The position numbers and the translations under genes are program-made. 64,000 nt of DNA from Sphingobium sp. (GTDB lineage: Bacteria > Pseudomonadota > Alphaproteobacteria > Sphingomonadales > Sphingomonadaceae): the NCBI GenBank assembly GCA_035196065.1, contig CP136575.1:1517001-1581000 (forward strand), read 5' to 3'. Below, piece after piece: positions 7,499 to 19,400 of the stretch. Under the pieces are notes generated by a model. It worked only from the letters and a program-made list of their open reading frames with translations, made no database searches and was not told the DNA's origin. The stretch's first letter is position 1; every line of letters starts with the position of its first letter.

Positions 7499-10400
7499 AT
7501 GGCCAGTCCGATCATTGTCGCTGCTTTAGCGACCAGTTCTCGAGCCCTTTCCGCTTCAGATATCACTAACCCAGTCACCCAGTTCTTCTGGGATCCAGCG
7601 CAAGGTGGGAATGGACATATCTATGAATATGTCAGCACCCAAACGTCATGGCAACAGGCTGCATCGCAAGCAACAAGTCGTTCTATTGCCGGCGTCCCCG
7701 GTTATCTTGCTACAGTGACGACACAGAGTGAGTTGGCGGCTGTTTGGGGCGCTTTTGGAGCCCTCTACAATCTTTCTGAGCGAGGCATTCCATGGGTTGC
7801 TGCCAGTGATAGCGCTGTGGAGGGGGTCTGGCGCTGGGTTGCCGGCCCTGAAGCAGGCCAACTGGTGGATGCGAGCTTATGGGCCGCAGGTGAGCCGAAC
7901 AACCTTGGTGATGAAGATTATGCTGTTCTGCATTGGCAACGCGGCAACGGCCTATTTTTTGATTATCCAACTTCGCTCAATCAAGCCTCTGTAGTTGAGT
8001 ATTCAGGCACTGTATCTGACAGCACGCCAGCAATCCCTGCAACATCGAGCGATTATGTAGAAGGTCGGGAGCTTTTTGCTGATATATCGCTAATCACAGA
8101 TCCAGATGGCATGGGCGCTGTGAGTTTGGCGTGGCAGCGTTCGACCGACGGTGGGCTGACATGGATCAACATTCCGGGAGCAACCACAGCAAGCTACATG
8201 TTGGCACAGGCCGATGTAGGAAATTTAATCAGAGTGAGCGGAAGCTATACTGACGGCAGCGGTACGTCGGAAACGGTAACTTCAGCGAGTTCTACCCCAG
8301 TCATCAACATCAACAACGCACCACTGATCACTTCTAATAGCGGCGATAGCATTGCTAACATCACCGTCTCGGAGAACACCACGGCGGTCACCACCGTTGC
8401 GGCCACCGATGTCGATCCCAACACGACATTGAATTACTCAATTTCCGGCGGCGCGGATGCGGCACTGTTCATGGTCGATGCTGCAACAGGTGCACTGAGT
8501 TTCAAAACGGCCCCTGATTTCGAAAGTGCGGGCGATAGCAATGGTGACAATCGCTACGATGTCGTCGTTCAAGTCAGCGATGGAATTTTAACAGACACGC
8601 AGCAGATTGCGGTAGCTGTGACCAACGCCAATGACAGGCCGAGCGGGACCGTGAACATGCTATCGCAAGCTAGCCAAACTACTACTCGTGCTCTCAATGT
8701 TTCAGATATCACAAACCCTTCAATCCAATTCTATTGGGACCCTGCTCAAGGCGGAAATGGGCATATCTACGAATTTGTGAATACCGATGTTACCTGGCAC
8801 ACCGCATTTAGTCTCGCAAACCAGAGCACCTTGGCAGGCACGCAGGGTTACCTCGTAACCGTGACTTCGATTGCTGAATTGAACTTCATCGGGTCGCATA
8901 TGAACCTGATTACCGTCGGGTGGGATGCAAGTGACGTTTGGATCGGAGCAAACGATAAGGCAGTCGAAGGAAACTATGTTTGGCTGAACGGTCCAGAGGA
9001 AGGGACAAATGCTCGAGAGTTTTTGGTCTCAACGGGCTGGAACCAGACTTACTCTGGCTGGCAGCCTGGTGACGACTATCTGTCTATCACGCGCGGCCCT
9101 GCCAAAAACATCCTAGCCATCCAGACACTAGACGAGCAATGGTTTAGAGGAGGCGCAGGCGGAAACAGCAGTGCTTATAGTTCGGTATTCTACGGAAATG
9201 GGTATGTAATCGAATACTCAGATACAACCACTACTGTTACGCCCGGGATCGTTGCCGGCACATCCGATTTTACGCAGGGGCGTACACTTTACGCCGACGC
9301 GAGTTTGATCAGTGATCCAGAAGGAGTTGGCTCAATCAACTGGCAGTGGCAGCGGTCAATTGATAGAGGGCTGGCTTGGCTTGATGTTACAGGCGCCAAT
9401 GCAGCGAGTTACACGCTTGGCGATGCCGATGTTGGCAACCTAGTCAGGGTCGCAGCTGTTTACACCGACGGTCTTGGAACAGTTGAAACCGTCTACTCCC
9501 AACCCTCTAGCGCAGTCATCAATATCAACGACGCACCTGTGGTCGCAGCTGCGATTGCCGATCAGAGCGTCAATGAAGACACAGCCTGGAGCTATCAGGT
9601 TCCTGCAGGCACGTTCAGCGATGTCGATGGTGATTTGCTAATCTATAGTGCTACTTTGGCCAATGGCGCCCCGTTGCCTGACTGGCTTTTTTTTGATGCG
9701 CCAACCCGCACGTTTTCAGGAACACCGCCACTGAATGCGCTCGGAGTATTCAATGTTCTCGTAACTGTATCGGATGGCTTGGCCAGTGCTACTGATGTTT
9801 TTGCACTTAATGTGACAGGGGCTGTTGGACAGTTGATCGAAGGTACGGAAGCGGGTGAGACGCTGACGGGTTCTGCGGGAGCAGATACGATCAACGGCCT
9901 TGGCGGCAACGACACGATCTTTGGCCGTGCGGGTGACGACATCGTGAATGGTGGTGATGGATTTGATTACATCATCGGTGATGGCGGCAACGACATTATC
10001 TATGGAGGCGCAGACGGCGATTCCATCGATGGTATGGATGGTGACGATATTCTTGATGGCGGTGACGGTAACGACTTCGTCAACGCTTCTGCAGGTTCCG
10101 ACGTGATGCGAGGCGGGGCCGGCAACGATAGCATGTATAGTTATAGTGTTGGGTCCGACAGTCGACAGATTGATGCCGGATCTGGTGACGATTCTCTTCG
10201 CCTGTTAGCCCTCGGTTCGGGGGCCTTGAACGTTGATCTTGGAGAAGGGAACGATGTTGTCTTTCTAGAGGCTTTGACCAACACAGGTGCGCAAATAGCC
10301 CTTGGCGCCGGCCAAGACCGTGTCGAGTTTCGTGTGGTCAATGGTATCGTGACCATTACCGACTTTGCAGCCGGTTTGCAGGGCGACATTCTGGACTGGT

Positions 10401-13400
10401 CGCAGTTGCAAAATGGCCAACTAGTCGGATGGGATGGTCTCAGTAATCCGTTCGGTCAAAGCGGCTTTTTGCGCATAGTCCAGTCAGGCGCAGATACACT
10501 GCTGCAGGTCAACAGAGATGGCGCTGCGGGCAACAGTGCAAACTTCACAACGCTGGCTATCCTCAAAAACGTCAATGCCGCAGAACTCACAGCATTCAAC
10601 TTCGGTGGGTACAGCCCGGATGGCAGTTCAGCTGTTGGACAGTTGATCGAAGGTACGGAAGCGGGTGAGACGCTGACGGGTTCTGCGGGAGCAGATACGA
10701 TCAACGGCCTTGGCGGCAGCGACACGATCTTTGGCCGTGCGGGTGACGACATCGTGAATGGTGGTGATGGATTTGATTACATCATCGGTGATGGCGGCAA
10801 CGACATTATCTATGGAGGCGCAGACGGCGATTCCATCGATGGTATGGATGGTGACGATATTCTTGATGGCGGTGACGGTAACGACTTCGTCAACGCTTCT
10901 GCAGGTTCCGACGTGATGCGAGGCGGGGCCGGCAACGATAGCATGTATAGTTATAGTGTTGGGTCCGACAGTCGACAGATTGATGCCGGATCTGGTGACG
11001 ATTCTCTTCGCCTGTTAGCCCTCGGTTCGGGGGCCTTGAACGTTGATCTTGGAGAAGGGAACGATGTTGTCTTTCTAGAGGCTTTGACCAACACAGGTGC
11101 GCAAATAGCCCTTGGCGCCGGCCAAGACCGTGTCGAGTTTCGTGTGGTCAATGGTATCGTGACCATTACCGACTTTGCAGCCGGTTTGCAGGGCGACATT
11201 CTGGACTGGTCGCAGTTGCAAAATGGCCAACTAGTCGGATGGGATGGTCTCAGTAATCCGTTCGGTCAAAGCGGCTTTTTGCGCATAGTCCAGTCAGGCG
11301 CAGATACACTGCTGCAGGTCAACAGAGATGGCGCTGCGGGCAACAGTGCAAACTTCACAACGCTGGCTATCCTCAAAAACGTCAATGCCGCAGAACTCAC
11401 AGCATTCAACTTCGGTGGGTACAGCCCGGATGGCAGTTCAGCTGTTGGACAGTTGATCGAAGGTACGGAAGCGGGTGAGACGCTGACGGGTTCTGCGGGA
11501 GCAGATACGATCAACGGCCTTGGCGGCAGCGACACGATCTTTGGCCGTGCGGGTGACGACATCGTGAATGGTGGTGATGGATTTGATTACATCATTGGTG
11601 ATGGCGGCAACGACATTATCTATGGAGGCGCAGACGGCGATTCCATCGATGGTATGGATGGTGACGATATTCTTGATGGCGGCGACGGTAACGACTTCGT
11701 CAACGCTTCTGCAGGTTCCGACGTGATGCGAGGCGGGGCCGGCAACGATAGCATGTATAGTTATAGTGTTGGGTCCGACAGTCGACAGATTGATGCCGGA
11801 TCTGGTGACGATTCTCTTCGCCTGTTAGCCCTCGGTTCGGGGGCCTTGAACGTTGATCTTGGAGAAGGGAACGATGTTGTCTTTCTAGAGGCTTTGACCA
11901 ACACAGGTGCGCAAATAGCCCTTGGCGCCGGCCAAGACCGTGTCGAGTTTCGTGTGGTCAATGGTATCGTGACCATTACCGACTTTGCAGCCGGTTTGCA
12001 GGGCGACATTCTGGACTGGTCGCAGTTGCAAAATGGCCAACTAGTCGGATGGGATGGTCTCAGTAATCCGTTCGGTCAAAGCGGCTTTTTGCGCATAGTC
12101 CAGTCAGGCGCAGATACACTGCTGCAGGTCAACAGAGATGGCGCTGCGGGCAACAGTGCAAACTTCACAACGCTGGCTATCCTCAAAAACGTCAATGCCG
12201 CAGAACTCACAGCATTCAACTTCGGTGGGTTCGATCCGGGGAGCATCACGTTCTTAGGAAGCGCAGGAGATGACCAGCTTGTGGGTAGCAATCGCGATGA
12301 CGTCTTCGATGGTTTGACCGGTGACGATATCTTGACCGGCTCTGGCGGCAATGACAGCCTCAACGGCGGCGAAGGTATTGACACTTCAGTCTATGACGGT
12401 TCGCCTAGCGATTACACCGTTACAACAAATCCTGAAGGCAGCGTCACTGTAGCGGACAATCGTCCCGGCAACCCGAACGGCACAGACACATTGGTCGCTG
12501 TCGAGCGCCTGAACATTGGTGGAATACTCTATGCCGCAGATGGCAAGCCGCTGATCATTTCGAATGGCGGTGCGGATGCGGCGACAGTCAGCATTGCCGA
12601 GAATAGCACCTTTGTGATGCAGATGGTTGCAACTTCGCTCAATGTGAACGCTACTTTGGTCTATTCGATTTCTGGCGGCGCCGATGCAGCGCTGTTCCAA
12701 ATTGACCATTCGACTGGTGCACTAGGTTTCAAGGTCGCACCTGACTTTGAGGCACCCGCTGATATGGACGCGAATAATGTTTATGAAGTCCAAGTTCGCG
12801 TTAGTGATGGGATCACATTCAGCGATCAACTGATTAGGGTCAGCGTTGCCGATCGCAATGAGATCATTGGTACAGTAGGGCCGGACAGTTTGTTAGCCGG
12901 CCCAGAGAGTGCGGACCTTCTCGGTTTAGAAAGCAATGACACGCTCACAGGCGGTGCTGGTGACGACAGGCTCACCGGCGGTGCTGGAAACGACACCCTC
13001 ACAGGCGGTGCAGGACGCGATACCTTCATCGTAGATGCCGGTAGTGATCAGATCACAGACTTTGGCAACGGCAACGATGTCCTGACCGTTGCTGCAGGCG
13101 CTGGTGCCGGTTTGACGCTCGGCGCTGACTGGACCGCAGTAGCTGCCGACCTTCAGATAGATGGCGGCGTCAATATCAATGCGAACGGCTATAACGTCGA
13201 CCTGTCAGCAATCACGACCGGCAGCGGGTTCGGCGTCTCCAATAATAGCAGTGTAGGTGTGACGCTGACCGGCTCCGCCTTCGATGACGCTCTCACCGGA
13301 GGCTCTGGCAACGACACGATCATTGGCCTTGCTGGCAACGACACGCTCCACGGCGGCTCTGGCCAGGACACGCTCACCGGCGGCGCAGGGGCTGATACCT

Positions 13401-16400
13401 TTGTTACCACCTATGACTACAGTGTCTTCAACGTCGACATGATCACAGATCTCGGTCTTGGCGCTGACGTGCTTCAGGCTAACGGCACCTCTGATGCCGA
13501 ACGCCAGGGAATCTATCCGCGGCTAGTCTTTAACGCGACACTGGGAGCGGACTGGACTGCTACATCGGCAACCTACAACAACTATTCGACCGTCAACCTT
13601 ACCAGCAACGGCTTTGCCGTTGACCTTTCGGCTGCCTCTGGCAATCGCGGTTTCACAGTCACTAATATCGGTGCTGCCACCCAGCTCATAGGCTCGACCT
13701 TCAACGACACGCTCACAGGCGGTGCTGGTGACGACAGGCTCACCGGCGGTGCTGGAAACGACACCCTCACAGGCGGTGCAGGACGCGATACCTTCATCGT
13801 AGATGCCGGTAGTGATCAGATCACAGACTTTGGCAACGGCAACGATGTCCTGACCGTTGCTGCAGGCGCTGGTGCCGGTTTGACGCTCGGCGCTGACTGG
13901 ACCGCAGTAGCTGCCGACCTTCAGATAGATGGCGGCGTCAATATCAATGCGAACGGCTATAACGTCGACCTGTCAGCAATCACGACCGGCAGCGGGTTCG
14001 GCGTCTCCAATAATAGCAGTGTAGGTGTGACGCTGACCGGCTCCGCCTTCGATGACGCTCTCACCGGAGGCTCTGGCAACGACACGATCATTGGCCTTGC
14101 TGGCAACGACACGCTCCACGGCGGCTCTGGCCAGGACACGCTCACCGGCGGCGCAGGGGCTGATACCTTTGTTACCACCTATGACTACAGTGTCTTCAAC
14201 GTCGACATGATCACAGATCTCGGTCTTGGCGCTGACGTGCTTCAGGCTAACGGCACCTCTGATGCCGAACGCCAGGGAATCTATCCGCGGCTAGTCTTTA
14301 ACGCGACACTGGGAGCGGACTGGACTGCTACATCGGCAACCTACAACAACTATTCGACCGTCAACCTTACCAGCAACGGCTTTGCCGTTGACCTTTCGGC
14401 TGCCTCTGGCAATCGCGGTTTCACAGTCACTAATATCGGTGCTGCCACCCAGCTCATAGGCTCGACCTTCAACGACACGCTCACAGGCGGTGCTGGTGAC
14501 GACAGGCTCACCGGCGGTGCTGGAAACGACACCCTCACAGGCGGTGCAGGACGCGATACCTTCATCGTAGATGCCGGTAGTGATCAGATCACAGACTTTG
14601 GCAACGGCAACGATGTCCTGACCGTTGCTGCAGGCGCTGGTGCCGGTTTGACGCTCGGCGCTGACTGGACCGCAGTAGCTGCCGACCTTCAGATAGATGG
14701 CGGCGTCAATATCAATGCGAACGGCTATAACGTCGACCTGTCAGCAATCACGACCGGCAGCGGGTTCGGCGTCTCCAATAATAGCAGTGTAGGTGTGACG
14801 CTGACCGGCTCCGCCTTCGATGACGCTCTCACCGGAGGCTCTGGCAACGACACGATCATTGGCCTTGCTGGCAACGACACGCTCCACGGCGGCTCTGGCC
14901 AGGACACGCTCACCGGCGGCGCAGGGGCTGATACCTTTGTTACCACCTATGACTACAGTGTCTTCAACGTCGACATGATCACAGATCTCGGTCTTGGCGC
15001 TGACGTGCTTCAGGCTAACGGCACCTCTGATGCCGAACGCCAGGGAATCTATCCGCGGCTAGTCTTTAACGCGACACTGGGAGCGGACTGGACTGCTACA
15101 TCGGCAACCTACAACAACTATTCGACCGTCAACCTTACCAGCAACGGCTTTGCCGTTGACCTTTCGGCTGCCTCTGGCAATCGCGGTTTCACAGTCACTA
15201 ATATCGGTGCTGCCACCCAGCTCATAGGCTCGACCTTCAACGACACGCTCACAGGCGGTGCTGGTGACGACAGGCTCACCGGCGGTGCTGGAAACGACAC
15301 CCTCACAGGCGGTGCAGGACGCGATACCTTCATCGTAGATGCCGGTAGTGATCAGATCACAGACTTTGGCAACGGCAACGATGTCCTGACCGTTGCTGCA
15401 GGCGCTGGTGCCGGTTTGACGCTCGGCGCTGACTGGACCGCAGTAGCTGCCGACCTTCAGATAGATGGCGGCGTCAATATCAATGCGAACGGCTATAACG
15501 TCGACCTGTCAGCAATCACGACCGGCAGCGGGTTCGGCGTCTCCAATAATAGCAGTGTAGGTGTGACGCTGACCGGCTCCGCCTTCGATGACGCTCTCAC
15601 CGGAGGCTCTGGCAACGACACGATCATTGGCCTTGCTGGCAACGACACGCTCCACGGCGGCTCTGGCCAGGACACGCTCACCGGCGGCGCAGGGGCTGAT
15701 ACCTTTGTTACCACCTATGACTACAGTGTCTTCAACGTCGACATGATCACAGATCTCGGTCTTGGCGCTGACGTGCTTCAGGCTAACGGCACCTCTGATG
15801 CCGAACGCCAGGGAATCTATCCGCGGCTAGTCTTTAACGCGACACTGGGAGCGGACTGGACTGCTACATCGGCAACCTACAACAACTATTCGACCGTCAA
15901 CCTTACCAGCAACGGCTTTGCCGTTGACCTTTCGGCTGCCTCTGGCAATCGCGGTTTCACAGTCACTAATATCGGTGCTGCCACCCAGCTCATAGGCTCG
16001 ACCTTCAACGACACGCTCACAGGCGGTGCTGGTGACGACAGGCTCACCGGCGGTGCTGGAAACGACACCCTCACAGGCGGTGCAGGACGCGATACCTTCA
16101 TCGTAGATGCCGGTAGTGATCAGATCACAGACTTTGGCAACGGCAACGATGTCCTGACCGTTGCTGCAGGCGCTGGTGCCGGTTTGACGCTCGGCGCTGA
16201 CTGGACCGCAGTAGCTGCCGACCTTCAGATAGATGGCGGCGTCAATATCAATGCGAACGGCTATAACGTCGACCTGTCAGCAATCACGACCGGCAGCGGG
16301 TTCGGCGTCTCCAATAATAGCAGTGTAGGTGTGACGCTGACCGGCTCCGCCTTCGATGACGCTCTCACCGGAGGCTCTGGCAACGACACGATCATTGGCC

Positions 16401-19400
16401 TTGCTGGCAACGACACGCTCCACGGCGGCTCTGGCCAGGACACGCTCACCGGCGGCGCAGGGGCTGATACCTTTGTTACCACCTATGACTACAGTGTCTT
16501 CAACGTCGACATGATCACAGATCTCGGTCTTGGCGCTGACGTGCTTCAGGCTAACGGCACCTCTGATGCCGAACGCCAGGGAATCTATCCGCGGCTAGTC
16601 TTTAACGCGACACTGGGAGCGGACTGGACTGCTACATCGGCAACCTACAACAACTATTCGACCGTCAACCTTACCAGCAACGGCTTTGCCGTTGACCTTT
16701 CGGCTGCCTCTGGCAATCGCGGTTTCACAGTCACTAATATCGGTGCTGCCACCCAGCTCATAGGCTCGACCTTCAACGACACGCTCACAGGCGGTGCTGG
16801 TGACGACAGGCTCACCGGCGGTGCTGGAAACGACACCCTCACAGGCGGTGCAGGACGCGATACCTTCATCGTAGATGCCGGTAGTGATCAGATCGACGGA
16901 GGTGTCGGTAATGATACTCTGATAGTGTCGGGTTTGCGCTCAAACTATACACTCACGGCTTTAGCAAACGGTGCTTATAACCTTATCGGTCCAGATGGGA
17001 TTGACCATCTGGTTAGTGTCGAGGTTGTTCGCTTTGATGATCAGATCGTAAAACTTGTTAACACAGAGCCGGAGTTGAACTCGCCTGCAGTTGCAAAACA
17101 AATTACAGAGGATATGGCTTGGATTTACCAAGTCCCGGCTGATACATTCAGCGATGTAGACGGCGATGTACTTACCTACAGTGCCACCTCGGGCGATGGC
17201 TCAGCGCTTCCGCAATGGCTCAAATTTGATGCAGCTTCGCAGACCTTCTCAGGCACACCGCCGCTGAACTTCAACGGCAACATTAGCCTGACCGTCACAG
17301 CGTCTGACCCGAGCGGACTGACTGCTTCAGATACATTCGTGCTAACTGTGAACCCTGTTGAGGATGAAGCAACCGGTACGCTTGTCGTTGCTGGTGCGGT
17401 CGCTGAAGGCGGCTTGGTCACAGCTGATCTCTCGGCCAGCGATGTCGACGGTGCGATTGTGGCGACCAGCTATCAGTGGCAGATCTCAGCCAATGGTGTG
17501 GGCGGTTGGACCAACATCGCAGGCGGAACATCTGCAAACTATCAGATCGCCTCCGATCAAAGTGAGGTTGGCAAGTATCTGCGTGTGGTTGCAACCACCA
17601 CTGATGCACTTGGCGGAACCACTGCGTTCACCAGCGCAGCAACTGCGGCAATTGCCAATGTGAACGATGCGCCTGTCGTTGCAACCGCGATTGCCGATCA
17701 AAGCGGCAATGAAGACACAGCTTGGAGCTATCAGGTTCCTGCAGGCACCTTCAGCGATGTCGATGGCGATACGCTCACCTACACGGCAACGCTCGCCAAT
17801 GGCGACCCGCTGCCGACCTGGCTGAGCTTTGATGCAGCAACCCGCACCTTTAGCGGAACGCCGCCTCAGGATTTTAACGGTAATATCAGCCTCACCGTCA
17901 CAGCCTCAGATGGCAGCCTAACGGCTTCGGATGAGTTCGTTCTCACCGTCAATGCGGTCAACGACGCTCCCGTGGTCGCAGCTGCGATCACCGATCAAAG
18001 CGTCAATGAAGACACAGCCTGGAGCTATCAGGTTCCTGCCGGCACGTTCAGCGATGTCGACGGTGATATACTCACCTACTCGGCGAAGCTGGCCAATGGC
18101 GACGCGCTGCCGGCTTGGCTGGCCTTCGATGCGGCAACCCGCACCTTTAGCGGAACGCCAACGCCGAACTTTAACGGCGATATCAGCCTCACCGTCACAG
18201 CCTCAGATGGCGGCCTGACCGCTTCAGACACGTTCGTACTGACCGTGAACCCGGTTGAGGATGAAGCGACCGGCAGCGTAGCTGTAATCGGAACGGTCGC
18301 CGAAGGCGGAACCGTTGGCGTTGATGTAAATGTTACAGATGTTGATGGAGCCATCACGGGCACCACATATCAGTGGCAGATCTCCGCCAATGGCACCGAC
18401 GGATGGACCGATCTTAGCGGTGCAACTGCTGTAACCTACGCAATCGCGTCGGATCAGAGCCAGGTTGGCAAGTATCTGCGTGTGGTTGCAACAACCACCG
18501 ATGCGTTGGGCGGCACGAGCGAGTTTGTGAGCGCTCCGACTGCGGCCATCGCCAATGTGAACGATGCGCCCGTGATCGCAGCGCTGATCGCCGATCAGTC
18601 TGCGACTGAAGATGCTCCGTTCAGCTTTGTGGTGCCGGCAGGCAGCTTTGCTGATGTGGATCCGGGCGATGTGCTGAGCTTGAGCGCAAGCCTTGCTGAT
18701 GGCAGCCCGCTGCCGGCTTGGCTCTCGTTCAATCCAGCAACGATGACCTTCAGCGGTACACCGCTCAGAGGCGATGTCGGTACCGTGTCTGTGCGGGTAA
18801 CCGCAACCGATGTTGGCGGCTTGACCGTTAGCGATGACTTCAACCTGACCGTGGCTCCAGAGACCATTGCGCCTACTGCTATCATTACAGATAATGTTCC
18901 TGGCACTGCGACAGGGACGGTTCTTTACACGGTTACGTTTAGCGAGACCGTCACCGGGCTTGCGGCCAATGACTTTGCCGTCACCAATGGTACGGTCAGC
19001 TCTGTGACCGGTAGCGGTACAAGCTATGTGGTTGCGGTTGCGCCTACTGCAGGCTTTGAAGGCAGCCTTGCGCTATCGTTGAACGCAGCAGCGGTCATCG
19101 ACAAGGCCGGCAATGCGAACGCAGCTGTCAATGCAGCAGCACAGTTGGTTGATACCCGTGCGCCTGTGTTGACCACCATCACCCCTGTTGCAGACAGCAT
19201 CGGTGCTGCAGTCGCAACCAACATCACGCTGGCATACTCAGAAGCCATACGTGCAGGCACTGGCGTGATTGAACTGCGCACTGCTGCAGGTGTGCTGGTG
19301 GAGAGCTTCAATGTTGCAACCAGCAACAGGCTGAGCTTTACAGGTTCGACCCTGACGATCGATCCGACCGCATCGCTGAATGGGGGAACGCAATATCGTC

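Noticed and set aside
9643-16869. Repeated minus-strand open frames of 67-107 codons within the adhesin gene
   Set aside because: They recur with the 810- and 768-bp repeats, are rich in Pro, Ser and Val as expected from the antisense of Gly/Asp-rich RTX codons, and lack ribosome sites. They are shadows.
12941-16894. Regular tandem repeats as a possible CRISPR or satellite array
   Set aside because: The period of 768 bases is a whole number of codons, the frame stays open throughout, and units encode RTX domains; there are no unique spacers.
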